NCBI RefSeq assembly: GCF_947179165.1
Contig: NC_077237.1
Span: forward strand, 64,277,523 to 64,341,522
DNA from: Solanum dulcamara
Lineage: Eukaryota; Streptophyta; Magnoliopsida; Solanales; Solanaceae
Direction of reading: 5' to 3'
DNA length: 64,000 nt
The notes under the pieces were generated by a model. It had not been told where the DNA came from, searched no databases, and saw only the letters and a list, made by a program, of their open reading frames with translations. The translations under genes were made by a program, and so were the position numbers. Below, one piece after another: positions 1-10,910 of this stretch (the stretch's first letter is position 1; every line of letters begins with the position of its first letter).

Positions 1-111
1 ATACATATTGGTGGATCTTGGATAAATTGAATACAAAGAACTATGGGCCCCATACAATATAAATTCTCATAGACCATCAACAATAGGTACATGCAACCAT
101 CCTTGATAATG
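1..111. other. Unassigned left edge
   Basis: No coding similarity, repeat or terminal motif was recognised here. It precedes the first readable integrase sequence on the plus strand and may be decayed integrase or other element sequence. Confidence 0.3.
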
Positions 112-1017
112 AAGTGAATTGGTAAAGTTTCATGTTGTTACCTTGTTTATTATATCATATTGAGGTACTCAATTCACCTCACATTTTTGGAAGTTATTTC
201 AAAAGGGTCTTGGTATGAAATTCAAATGAAGTACCACTTTTCACCCTCAAACCAATGGTCAAGCCGAAAAAATGATTCAAATATTAGAGGATATGTTCAG
301 GGTATGTGTCATTGATTTCAAAGGAAGTTGGAATGATTATCTACCATTGTTTGGGTTTTCCTACAATAATAGTTATCACTCTAGCATCCAAATGACTCCT
401 TTTGAATCTTTATATGGGAAAAGGCGTAGGTCCCTAGTGGGATGGTTTGAAGTGGATGAGATGGTGCTGATTTGTCCCGATTTAGTGTTGGTTGCTATTG
501 ATAGGGTGAGGCTCACAAAAGATAGGTTGAAGAAGGCTCAAAGTTGCCAAAATTCCTAATTTGACATTAGGAAAAGAGAGCTTGAACTTGATGTGGATGA
601 TTAGATGTATTTAAAGGTTTCACCCATGAAGGGTGGCATTGGCGTGATAGGAAAATTGATTCCTAGATATATGGGAACCTATAAGATATTGAAGCATATT
701 TTCAAGGTGGCATATGAGTTATACTTTCCATTTGAGTTGGCTATGGTTCATGTAGTGTTTTATGTATCAATGTTGAGGAAGTTTTTGGGTGATCTAAATT
801 CTATTGTACTATTAGAAGATGTGAGTGTTGAAGAAAACATGACTTATGAGGAGGTTTTGGTGGAAAATTTGACCGAAAAGTGAAGAGATTAAGGAACAAA
901 GAGGTTGCATCCGTTAAAGTCTTATGGAGGAACCAATAATTTGAGAGTGCTATATGGAAAGGAAAAGAGGACATGATGAGGCAATATCCGTATCTATTTC
1001 CTCCCACTCAAGCCTAA
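112..1017 (+). pseudogene. Element J: Ty3/gypsy integrase C-terminal half, broken
   Basis: This is the end of a gypsy pol gene. The integrase core is readable from about 112 (the GTQFTSHFW-like stretch, then HPQTNGQAEKMIQ and SYNNSYHSS). It continues into the integrase tail (KVSPMKG, then PRYMGTYKI, then VFYVSMLRK) and a chromodomain-like end (KVLWRNQ, then YPYLFP). Stops fall near 173, at 557-559 and 602-604, and a one-base frame change lies near 870-880. A CAA-to-TAA-like stop interrupts the chromodomain-like part near 939. The reading ends at TAA 1015-1017. Upstream pol and gag lie outside the window or are lost. It would have inserted element cDNA; this copy cannot make a full protein. 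Confidence 0.88.
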
Positions 1018-1247
1018 GATATTAGATTATTCTGCTAAAATCACTTAAATTCCTACGTTTCAGTTTTCCTATGTCTTTCATATGTATGCATGTTCATGAA
1101 GTTAATGTTAAAGTCATATTTTTTGCTAAAGCTTGAAAATCTTATGGTTTATGCATTTTAATGTGTTATTACATTCATGTTGGGTTGCTAGTCCTTTCTA
1201 TGATAGTTGAATATCATTCGAGGAAGAATGTTCCCAGGAGGAGATAT
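1018..1247 (+). other. Element J: 3' untranslated region and polypurine tract
   Basis: Noncoding stretch between the pol stop and the 3' LTR. It ends in a purine-rich tract (AGGAGGAGATATT, about 1236-1247) directly before TGTAAGACC, the layout of a plus-strand primer site in gypsy elements. D, E and G show the same tract before their 3' LTRs. Confidence 0.8.
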
Positions 1248-2921
1248 TGTAAGACCCCAAAAGTTTCAAAGTCCAAACGAGAAAAATTTCAAGATTATTT
1301 GACTGTTTTAGAGTCTATGAATCGACCTACAAGTCATAGGCACTCTTTTGAGTCATAGGAGTTATTCGTAGGAATGATACTGAGGAAAGAAATTTGATTA
1401 ATCTGTAATTGGGTTTATGAGTCAAGTTGCTGACTAGTGGAAGTTTTGATGAATCATAGAAGTAAGTCATTGGGACAGTGCTAGAGTTCTGCATATAGCA
1501 AGTTTCAGGACTTTTTCTACGACTCAACAGGATGAGTCATAGAAGTAATGATGACTAGTAGGAATAAGTTGTAGAAGAAGATCAGAGGCTCATGGATTTT
1601 ACAGGTTTTCAAAGTAGCAGGGCGAATAGGTCTTACGTCCCAAAGAAACTTTGATGAATAGTAAAGTGGCCTTGTAAGAAAAGTTCTAAGGCTGGATTCT
1701 TGGGGCAAGTTTCAGTGATGTTGACGAGCCACTTTTACGACTCGTAGAAAGATTGATAATTTGTAAAGACTATTCATAGGGTCCTCTAGCCAGAATTAAT
1801 GAAGGGTATTATTGTATTTTCTCATTTTTAGTTCAATGAATCTAGACACTTTTGGGGGAAAGTTCAGAACATATAAATACTCCAACCATTCAAATTTTCA
1901 CCTATTCCAATTCATTCTCAAAAATTTCTAAGGCTTTTAAGAGTGTTCTCTCAATGTGTTCTCCTACAAGTCAAGTCTAGGTTTTCAGGAACACAGGTCT
2001 TATTTTGAATTTAACAGTAGATTTATCAAGGTATGTGGGATTTGAATAATGGGTTCCGTTCTCCCATGAAATCCCAAGGTTTCATAAAAAATCTCCTCAA
2101 TTTTAATTGTTTTCTAACCCTAGATTGATGATATTTCATTGGGTTATTTCAATTACATTTATACTTGACTTCAATAATTATTATAAGCATGATTCTATCT
2201 TAATTTCATGATTTTAGGTTGTTTTACAAATGCCCATGCATAAAGTTAGTTTCAATGATGATTTCCGTGACTTATAATCATGAATTTCAATGGTTTACAA
2301 AGATGTTTTTTATGAAAAATGTTTGAGACATATGAATGAGTGATAAAGCGTATAAATGATGACTTAATGAGGTTCACTAATTTCTTATGGTATGATAAAG
2401 ACAATTCTGACACAATAATGATTACAGGGTGATAAGGACAATTCTCACCAAGTTTATGAATTTTTATGAATCAACTAAGTTAACTAGCTACTCTTATGAC
2501 TATTTTCATGATGATGCTATTGATAAAGTATCAATGTTTTAATGAATTCTATTGGGATATTGACTAACCACTGAGAGGAATTTTAGGTGGGGTTCAGTCC
2601 AATAACCAAAGGTTTGTTACCCAAGGGAATCCTAGTAGCAACCTAAAGTCCCAAACTATGTTGTCCCCGTAGGTTGCCTTTAAGGCCTAGCTAGTGGATC
2701 CATGTATAGCCTATGATGTTCAAGATTTTCTCATGGAGTCTATCTTGGAAAGTAGCCTCTCTCTTCTAAATGTGGGAGTTACATCAGATTCCATGTTATA
2801 ACTCGCATAGTCTTAGATGTCGATTAAAGGTCTTATCCCACACAAGTTATATGAAATGATGTAAGTTTCACGGTGATGTTTATGATGCATTGACCACGAG
2901 CTTTCAATATGATTTCAATTT
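1248..2921 (+). mobile_element. Element J: 3' LTR, truncated (family 1)
   Basis: The LTR begins TGTAAGACC right after the purine tract. A TATAAATA box lies at 1872-1879, so U3 is roughly the first 620 bases. Its U3 carries repeated TGAGTCA motifs. The interior matches the other family 1 LTRs, for example the AAGGTATGTGGG stretch near 2030 and the text near 2843-2921, which resembles 45980-46320. The end expected for this family (GTCATGACA) is absent. At about 2921 the sequence changes abruptly to minus-strand integrase of element K. Confidence 0.85.
1872..1879 (+). promoter_or_regulatory. TATA box of the J LTR
   Basis: The sequence TATAAATA sits about 625 bases inside the LTR, where a U3 promoter would be expected. 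Equivalent boxes occur in both G LTRs. Confidence 0.6.
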
Positions 2922-3890
2922 CCCCTTCTTATCAAACCGAACTACACCATTCATGGGCGAAACCTTCATGTACTCCTAATCATCCATGCTAAACTAAAGA
3001 TCCCTTCTTCTAGTATCATAATAGAACTTTTGATGACTTTGAGCCATCTTTAAACTTTCTCTAATGACTTACATTTTCTAAAGCATCAAGCACAAAATCG
3101 GGACCCAACAAGGTCATCTCACCTACTTCAAACCAACCAACCGGTTACCTACATCGTCTTCCATACAAGGCCTCAAATGGTGCCATCTTGATAATTGAGT
3201 GGTAGCCATTATAATAGGCGAACTCAATAAGCGGTAGATGATCATCCCAAATCCCTTTGAACACAAACACAGGCCCTTAACACATCTCTAGTATTTGAAT
3301 TGTCCATTCACTTTGCCCATCGGTTTGAGGATGGAATGCGGTACTTAGCTTCACTTTAGTACCAAGACCCCTTTGAAATGATTTCCAAAAATCAGAAGTG
3401 AATTCGGTACCATGATCAAGATAATCGACAATGTCACACTATACAACCTTACCAATTCCCAAATATACAACTTAACATATGCCTTGGAACTATAAGAAGT
3501 CTTGACGGTTAGAAAGTGATCTGACTTCGCCATTCTATCAACAATCACCCAAATTGAGTCATGATGTTTTATAGTACGAGGCAAATCAACTACGAAGATC
3601 ATGTTCATATCTTTCCACTTCTAAATGATAATTTCAATGTCTTGTGCTAGGATGCCCTATCTTTGATGTTTTGGTTAACTTTTTGGAAATTTGGGAATTC
3701 GGCCATGAATATTTCTATGTCCATTTTCATACCGCCCCACCAATAGAGCTCTTTTAAGTCTCGGTATATTTTATCCGAATCGGGATGAATGGAATATAAA
3801 GAATTATGAGCCTCCTTCAAGATCAAACCCCTTAGGCAATCCACATCCTGAACACATAATCAACTTTTGTAGTATAGTACCCCTTCTCCC
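2922..3890 (-). pseudogene. Element K: integrase, broken
   Basis: Minus-strand gypsy integrase. Reading down in coordinates, it has the HHCC zinc region (GLILKEAHNSLYSIHP, then DLKELYWWGGMKMDI, 3844-3650), the core (DLPRTIKHHDSIWVIVDRM near 3590, then YSVTLSIIL) and the start of the tail to about 2922. Several stops and frame changes split it. In the zinc region the expected CPNCQ motif reads FPNFQ, so both zinc-binding cysteines are lost. The tail is cut at 2922, where the plus-strand J LTR ends. The upstream edge is an internal deletion near 3890 that removed RNase H. Confidence 0.87.
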
Positions 3891-4900
3891 CCTCTCGCAC
3901 TCATCCATCCATAGAAATATTGCCTTCTTTTGAGTCAATTTCTTCATAGGAGATGAGATAGAAGAGAACCCTTCAATGAACCTTCTATAATACTTGTCTA
4001 GACCCAAAAAGCTCCTAATATGAGAAGGAGTCACTTGGTCTAGGTCAATTCCTAACCGTCTCCATTTTCTTAGGATCAACCTTGATTCCATCACCAAATA
4101 CTATGTGACCAAGAAATGCCACCTCTTTCAACAAAAATTCACAGTTACTAAATTTGGCAAACAATTGCCTATCCCTCAAGATTTGAAACATAATTCTCAA
4201 GTGACTCTTATGTTCTTCCTCATGCCGAGAGTAAATCAAGATATCATCAATGAATACCACTACAAAAATATCAAGGTAGGGTTTGAATACCCTATTCATT
4301 AGGTCCATGAACACCACCGGTGCATTCGTCAATCCAACAACATGACCAAAAATTCAAAGTGATTGTACCTTGTTAGGAAAGTCACTTTGGGAATGTCACA
4401 CTCCCTTATCCTTAGTTGGTGATAGCCAGACTGAAGATCACTCTTAAAGAAGTGACTTGACCCTTGAAATTGATCAAATAAATTATCTATCTTAGAGATC
4501 AGATACTTGTTCTTAATAGTCACTTTTTTCAATTGACGATAATCTATGCACATCTGAAGTGACCCATCTTTTACCCTTACAAACAACACGGGAGAACCCT
4601 ATGGTAAAATACTTGGCCTTATGAATTCTTTCTTCAACAAGTCCTTTAGTTGTTACTTTAATTCCTTTAATTCCATATGGGCCATTCGGTATGAAAGAAT
4701 AGTAATAGGTTGGGTATCAAGGAGGAGATCAATACGAAAATCAACTTCCCTTTTGAGCGGAATGCCGGGAAGGTCATTGAGAAAGACATAGGGAAACTCA
4801 ATAACCACAGAGACTGACTCAATGGAAGGAATTTCAGAGTCGAGATCCTTGACTCTCACATAGATGCAACCCTTAGATATCACCTTTCAGACCTTTTGAC
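3891..4900 (-). pseudogene. Element K: reverse transcriptase, frameshifted
   Basis: RT of a gypsy polyprotein on the minus strand. The protease-RT linker (KGCIYVRVKD, 4883-4653) is followed by fingers and palm ([15 protein letters not shown], then [10 protein letters not shown], 4589-4329). Next come the catalytic FIDD motif ([11 protein letters not shown], near 4255-4287) and the thumb ([15 protein letters not shown], then SFLGLDKYYRRFIEGFSS) to about 3900. The catalytic aspartates are intact. Frame changes near 4330, 4090 and 4600-4650 split the protein into three or four pieces. RNase H should follow but is missing; the next readable text is integrase linker. Confidence 0.87.
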
Positions 4901-5402
4901 AAGAAATGAACCTACCCTTCACTACTGAATCATGACCCTTCTATTCAAGAATAGACTCATTTGGGAATTGAAACTTTACTCTACGAGTTTTAAAATCTAT
5001 AAAATCATAAGATTCATGCAATAATTCCATCCTAGGAATAATAACAAAATCTACCATTTCAAGTTCGATAAGATCAAAAGGAATAACTTTATGCAAGATA
5101 GACATGGGACAACTCCTATAGACCTTTTTAGCAACAATCGACTCACCGATGGGGGTAAATAATAAATAGGGCTCTATTAACATTTTGGGTAACAAATTAA
5201 ACCTATTAAAAAGGAATGGAGTAACAAACGACAAATTTTCACTCAGATCTAATAAGGCATACACATCAAAAACAAAGACCTTTAACATACCAGTAACAAC
5301 ATTAGGTTCTTCTTCAACCTCTTGTCTCTCATGTACCGAATAATGGTGGAGCCTTTCCCTACAAATCAAGGCCACCATCTTTGAATTCACAGTCCTTAAC
5401 AT
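4901..5402 (-). pseudogene. Element K: aspartic protease region
   Basis: The 153-residue frame at 5402-4941 contains the protease region. The usual active-site motif D-S/T-G-A reads DLSEN within VYALLDLSENLSFV, so the catalytic triad sequence is altered. The later conserved parts (VYRSCP, LIELEMVDFVII) match the same region of G and B. This enzyme would cut gag-pol into mature proteins. A frame change separates it from gag, overlapping at 5359-5402. I judge it inactive. Confidence 0.8.
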
Positions 5403-6186
5403 GATGACCTAGATTTCCACATCGATAACACACATTCAAGACCGCTAAACACTCATTCTTGTAGTTCCTCCCACACTTCTTCCATACGGGGGTCGCTTGA
5501 CCTATAGGAGCACCTCCTTGAGGCTTAGGATTGGGAACCATATCTTTATAAAACCTTGGAGTAGTGGCATTTGAAGATCCTTGACCGGAGTACCTTTGGC
5601 GAAAATGAGGACGTATCCCACTTCCGGACTTAAAATAAGAGAAATCACCACTATCGGTCCTTGCCCTCTTGGACTCCCTAGTTTTAACCTTTAAATTCTC
5701 AGTCCCTATTTGCTCCGTACAGGTCATAAGTCTAGATATGTCCATTTACCAAATCTACATAGCCATCTTACACTCCTCAAAGACTACATTCGACACACCC
5801 AACAAGAAATTGTTCATGCAACCGTGCATGTAGCATACTTTGACAATTAGATGAAATTGAGGGCATAGTCCCTCACACTCATACCACGTTTCTTAAAGTT
5901 GGTGAATTCTTGTATCTTGGATTCTGTCAACTCCAATAGGAAAAAATGATCAAGAAATACTTCTTTGAACTCCGCCTAAGTCACAGGATCTTCTTCTCTA
6001 GGCCTCTCATCTTTTATTGATCAAACTAAATTTGAGCAACACCCCTTAATTGATACGTAGCCAACTCCGCCCTATCAATCGGCCTAACCCCCACAATATC
6101 CACAATCTTGTGAATGCTATCAACAAAGTCTTGTGGATTCTCTTCCACCTTGGAACCCCAAAACTCCAAAGGATTCATCCTCATGA
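5359..6186 (-). pseudogene. Element K: gag with intact CCHC knuckle
   Basis: Gag of a gypsy element. The N-terminal side reads RMNPLEFWGSKVEENP, then VRPIDRAELATYQLRGVAQI (about 6186-6026). A frame-broken middle (about 6000-5750) follows, then a basic segment and a canonical zinc knuckle CYRCGNLGHHVKDC (about 5430-5389). This is the only gag in the window whose knuckle keeps all four metal ligands. The upstream end is lost at 6186, where plus-strand RNase H of element L begins. Confidence 0.83.
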
Positions 6187-7197
6187 AGGGCAGGAATATG
6201 TGATATATAGTGATGCCTCTCATTGTGGTTTGGGTTGTGTCTTGATGTAAGAAGGGATAGTGGTTGTGTATGCTTCCCGAAAATTAAAACTACATAAATT
6301 GAACTATCTTACTCATGATCTTGAGCTTGCAGCCATAGTGTTTGCCTTGAAACTTTGGAGGCATTACTTATATGGGAAAAAATCTCACATATTTACTGAT
6401 CAAAAGAGTTTGGAGTACTTGGGTACACAAAAAAAGTTGAATTTAAGGCAACGTAGATAGCTTGAACTCATCAAAGATTATGACTGCATGATCGATTATC
6501 ATCTAGGTAAAGCAAATGTGGTAGTAGATGCACTAAATCGTAAAGCTCTTGCTAGTTTATTTCTATGACACTTGCTTTTGTTTCTTAAATTAAGAGCCAT
6601 GAATATTTGTCTTTCATTTAACTCTGATGGCTCTATTGCTGCCGTTTTGCAAGACAAACCAATTCTACTTGAACAAGTTAAAGAAGTACATAAGTGGGGA
6701 AGTTGATCAAAGAAGCTCAAATTGGAGAAAAGCTTGATTTTAAATTAAGGGAGGATGGTGTTCTACTTTATCAAAACAGGTTATGTGTCCTTAAAGATGA
6801 CTATTTGAGAAAAGAAATTTTGAATGAAGCACATACTTCACCATATGCAATGCATCTTGGAGGTACTAAAATATACCAAACCATTAAAGAACACTACTGG
6901 TGGAATGGTATGAAGAAGGACATTGCGGAGTTTGCTACTAGATGCTTAGTTTGTCAAAAGATAAAGGTCGAGCATCAAGTCCCAACTAGTTTGTTACAAC
7001 CCTTGTCGATACCTAATTGGAAATAGGAAAGAATAACTATTGACTTTATTTTTGGGCTTCCACGCACTCAAAAAAATCATGATGCAATTTTGTTTATAGT
7101 TGATAGGCTAACCAAAAATGCTCATTTCTTGGCCATCAAGATAGACTACCCACTTGAATGTCTTGCAGAATTGTATGTTGAGGACACCCTTATTTGG
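6187..7197 (+). pseudogene. Element L: RNase H and integrase fragment of a second gypsy lineage
   Basis: This plus-strand fragment lies between two minus-strand pieces. RNase H reads VIYSDASHCGLGCVL, then [20 protein letters not shown] and YHLGKANVVVDALNRKA (6190-6560). The integrase zinc region (6694-7026) keeps the H-H-C-C pattern: HLGGTKIYQTIKEHYWWNGM then CLVCQ. The core starts GLPRTQKNHDAI and is cut at LYVEDTLIW (7197). Stops lie near 6247, 6457 and 7024. The linker (DGVLLYQNRLCVLKDD) and the LLQPLSIPNWK stretch differ from the other elements, so I infer another lineage. No LTR belonging to it was recognised. Confidence 0.83.
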
Positions 7198-7490
7198 TGA
7201 TAAATAAAATAGAGATCAATCTTGAAGAAATAGCTTGACCTTTGCAATTGGTCAAACAAATCATCTATCCTCGGAATTGAGTATTTATTCTTGATGGTTA
7301 TTTTGTTCAACTACTGGTAGTCAATGCACATACGTAGAGAAAAATCTTTATTACTAACAAAAAAGAAGAGAGTACCCCATGGGGATATAATTGGTCTAAT
7401 GAAACCTTTGTCTAACAAGTCTTTCAATTGATCCTTTACTGGAGGAAATCTATGCCAAAGTCAATTTTTCTTTAGGGAGGAACACTGGGT
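7198..7490 (-). pseudogene. Element A: reverse transcriptase fragment
   Basis: Fingers and palm start of RT: DLPSVPP, then [44 protein letters not shown] text and [10 protein letters not shown]. It ends at 7198 before the catalytic FIDD motif. Stops interrupt it. On its upstream side it joins gag directly at about 7490, so the knuckle and the whole protease are deleted. The fragment continues the gag of element A. Confidence 0.8.
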
Positions 7491-7756
7491 AGATCATATG
7501 GCAATTCATGATAAGCACAGCGATTTGGTATTCCTTAATAACAAAGTCTGATACTCCCAAAATATACTTACTCATTCAGGCTCAAATATCAGCTATAAAG
7601 AACGGAGCATACTTGGACAACTTTATGAACTTGAGGGAATACTCCCTCACACTCATGTTTACTTTCTTGAGGTTGATAAATTCCAACACCTTCGCCTCCT
7701 ATAACTCAAGTGGGAAGAAGTATCAACGAATGCAACTTTGAACTTTTCCCAACCTA
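7491..7756 (-). pseudogene. Element A: gag, downstream part
   Basis: Gag middle part: WEKFKVAF, then ELREYSLKF-like text and GVSDFVIKEYQIAVLI. It is interrupted on its upstream side at 7756 by element B. The rest of this gag resumes at 18866 beyond B, on the same strand and in the expected order, so B inserted here. The stretch between FHGSKVDED and WEKFK is missing, which suggests a loss of roughly 150 bases at the junction. Confidence 0.78.
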
Positions 7757-10700
7757 TGTTTCACGACCTAATTTCTCAAATCGTGATGGAACCTACCATA
7801 ACCCACCTATAGGTGAGCAAAACCCATAACCTGGAACTGCTAGTAATGGGTATATGGGCGAACACTAAATAACATAAAGGAAGAAAAATAGAAAGAATAC
7901 AAGGCAAGCCAATATATTTATATATATATAAGTAAAATAAATCCCTCCAGAACTTGAAAGTCACTAGTACAAAGCCACTAACAAAATATAGATGAGTACA
8001 AGTCCAAAAGTAGACAAAAAATATCTATACCACTTGGCAAGTCTCAAAAAGAAAAAGATATGCCACCCAAGATGAAGGAGACATAAATGATCTCAAAACA
8101 ACAAGTGCTCACCCTGGTCTTCGAATTTGATTGCAGAAATCTTGATCTATCAATGAAGGTATCTGGTGCGCAGACCTACATCACAAAAGTAGATGAAGAA
8201 TGTAATATGAGCACCAGATATAAAGTACACAGTAGGCATCATTGGCCGACTGAACAAGGAAGGTGAAAGCAATATGATAAAGAGGAATAAACTCAAAACT
8301 AATAATATAATGTCAAAGATAAGGAAAAGTAATAGTAATAAAGATAGGCTAAAGTAAGCTAAGGGATCTACACTAGGTACACCCAATCGGGCTCTTATAA
8401 GCCACATCGGGACACACATGCTCAATTTAAAGTAAAACTCGAAACCTCCTTAAGCCCGCCGAGCACACAAAATGACTTTGCTTGAAAAGGTAGGAGCTAG
8501 GGTTCTCCAAGAGAGAATTCCTTAGGGTATGAGGTTGGGCTTGTAACCCTGGATACTCGTCCAATCTGACAGTATGGTGGAGGCAGGGCCTATAACCCTG
8601 ATACTCACCATAAATGGCCAACTCAATATAGGCGGGGACTTAACCCTGAATATCTTTTATAAATAATGAATCATTAAAGGCAGGGCATGCACCTCGATGC
8701 TCTATATAAGTAGTGAGTTCGTAGAGGTAGGGCTTGTACCCTTATGCTCCATGCAAGTATCTAATCCAGATTCTGATCCAACTCTTTTTTCTAGTAGATG
8801 CCTAGAAAATCACCCAAAGCTCTCTTTTCTTCGAATGTTAAGGGCCACAATTATATGAAGTATAGCGTACATAGATCTCCTTCCATAAACAATCAACTCA
8901 TCGTATACACTTAGGCTTCCACCGGGATAGAAACAAGCCAAACATAAGGTCTATGAACACCGGCGAATCTTAAAAGTCGCAAACATAGGAAATTTTGGAT
9001 AAGGTTGTTCATAGGAGCACAATTACTTCCTAGCTAAGGCTCAACTACAAAAACTTAGTCTGCTACGCCATTCTACAAGGATCTAAGCCCATTGAAGTGA
9101 CACCGAGGCATCTAAAGTAAGTTTTCATTAACCTACACTAACGCCAACATACCTCTTCGTACCAATATTATAAGACTGAAACTGGTAACAGAACCACCAA
9201 CTAACAACAAGTGTAACATGCTTTTTATTCTCAAAATATATGAAATAGGACCTAAGACATGATTTCTACCTAAGTCATGTAAATAAGCTACTGAACCCTA
9301 CTATCCCAACAATTTTGACATATTTTTTACACAATCCAGTTCAATCTAAAGAAAGGAGTCATAGACCATCTGTAGGACGATCGCTCATGCTCTAAATTAC
9401 TTTCCTGCAGATTTTCCTTTCTAGATAGCCTCTAAACGCTTCTAGCCTTTCAAAAATTGAATCACAACGTTATTATGGTCGTTTAGATAGTATAATCGCA
9501 ACAAACAGATATGGATTATTTTTTGGGGCCAAAATTGGGAAAAGTTGGCCTCGCATCTGGAATTTTGAAATGAAGCCCACACAATGGTCCTTTAAGCTCC
9601 CCAAACTTGTACACCAAATTGGTGCACAATACGAGGCCTAGAAGTAATAGAATTCAGCTCAACAAGAAAGATATTTTATTTCAAAAAATAAGTGTAGGGC
9701 AACAACTATTTAGGGAAAAAGTACAACAACTAAACCTCAAGAGCCGAAAGCAATCAGACAATAATGATACTCACAAAAAACCCACAATTTAAACTTTTGA
9801 ATTGCTAAATTTAGACCTATATTGGCCAAGAAATCAATTCCCAAAGTTCATCATAATTTAGTCCAGAAATCAACTAATAAAGCAGCAAAAATACAATTTT
9901 ACCTCAAACGAAGCTCAAATTGAAGATTCTACCATACCAAAGCGATCATCTTGGAATTTGACACAAGATAGACCCAAGAATCACATAATTTGAACCTAAA
10001 ACAACCAACTTATCAGTTTCCCAAAATTCACCATAATTCCACTCCAAAAATGATAACAGACATTAGTTAAATTTATGATCTTACCTCACAAAAAGTTTAT
10101 AATCAAGATTCAAGTCTCACCAATGGATTCCTCACAAAATTTCCTTGAACTTAGTCCTTTGAATCACCAATTTTGAGAGAAGAATGAGGGCAAAATCACC
10201 CTTTGAAAATACATGCAATGGTTGATCGTGTATGAAGTGTTTATATAAAAAGACAACCAATTTTGTTCTCCAATGGGGTATCCAGAATTCGTTCGGAGTC
10301 CCTACATAAAACAGACTATGCCACCCCATAATTTTGACATTTTGGATATAATGGCATAGTCAAAATTTCCATATGAGGTTGTTACGACTGAGTGTGGGTC
10401 CAACTCCAAATGCTAATTTAACCAAATTCCACTGAGGGGCTCAAAATGAGTCTAGAAGCCTTGGGAGTTGAACAAAAGGTCATTCAAACTTAAAATCGAC
10501 ATTTCAGAGCTAACCATGTTGTTAGAATTTTTATCCAAGCTTGCTTTTCAAAAATGTTGACCAAAGTAAACCGTTGGCGAGTTTCTAAGCTAATATGCTA
10601 AAAATGATTTAAACTTGTACCGAAAACCCATGGACTCGAGTCAACAACACTTCTAGCCTAATTTGTCCATTTGGAAGCTCATAGAACCATCTGAAATCCA

Positions 10701-10910
10701 TTTTGAGGCCGTTTTTCCTACACTTTTACTCAAAAATCACTTTTCAAGTTATAAAAGCCTTCCATCATGGAAACTTGCACAAATCCAAATGATTGACCAG
10801 GCTACAGAGCTACTGGGACCAGCAGATCAAAAATGACCTGGGGTCACTATAGGAATGCTCTAAACAATGAAATGGGTATAAGGAAAATTACCTGAAGGAT
10901 CATTACAACA
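7757..10910 (-). mobile_element. Element B: 3' LTR (family 2, about 3.15 kb)
   Basis: Long LTR on the minus strand. The LTR start (TGTTGTAATGATCC in minus reading) lies at 10910, just after the purine-rich AGTAGAGGA at 10911-10919. The LTR end, read as TGTTTCACGACC on the plus strand, is at 7757. A TATATAA-type box is at about 10242-10248. A 48-bp tandem array occupies 8531-8770. The same LTR recurs at 15954-18865, and related LTRs occur at 40352, 47478 and 63072. The 5-base flank at 7752-7756 is ACCTA, but the other side of B is damaged, so no target duplication can be checked. Confidence 0.88.
8531..8770. repeat. Tandem array of 48-bp units in the B 3' LTR
   Basis: About five diverged units are marked by AGGCAGGGCCT-like starts at 8531, 8579, 8630, 8678 and 8725, a step of 47-49 bases. 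A matching array lies at the same place in the B 5' LTR, so the array predates the insertion. Confidence 0.8.

Noticed and set aside
6050..6250. A 66-residue plus-strand frame that looks like a gene start
   Set aside because: Only its last 20 residues (RNase H of L) are real. The rest is the antisense of K gag, joined by the rearrangement at 6186.
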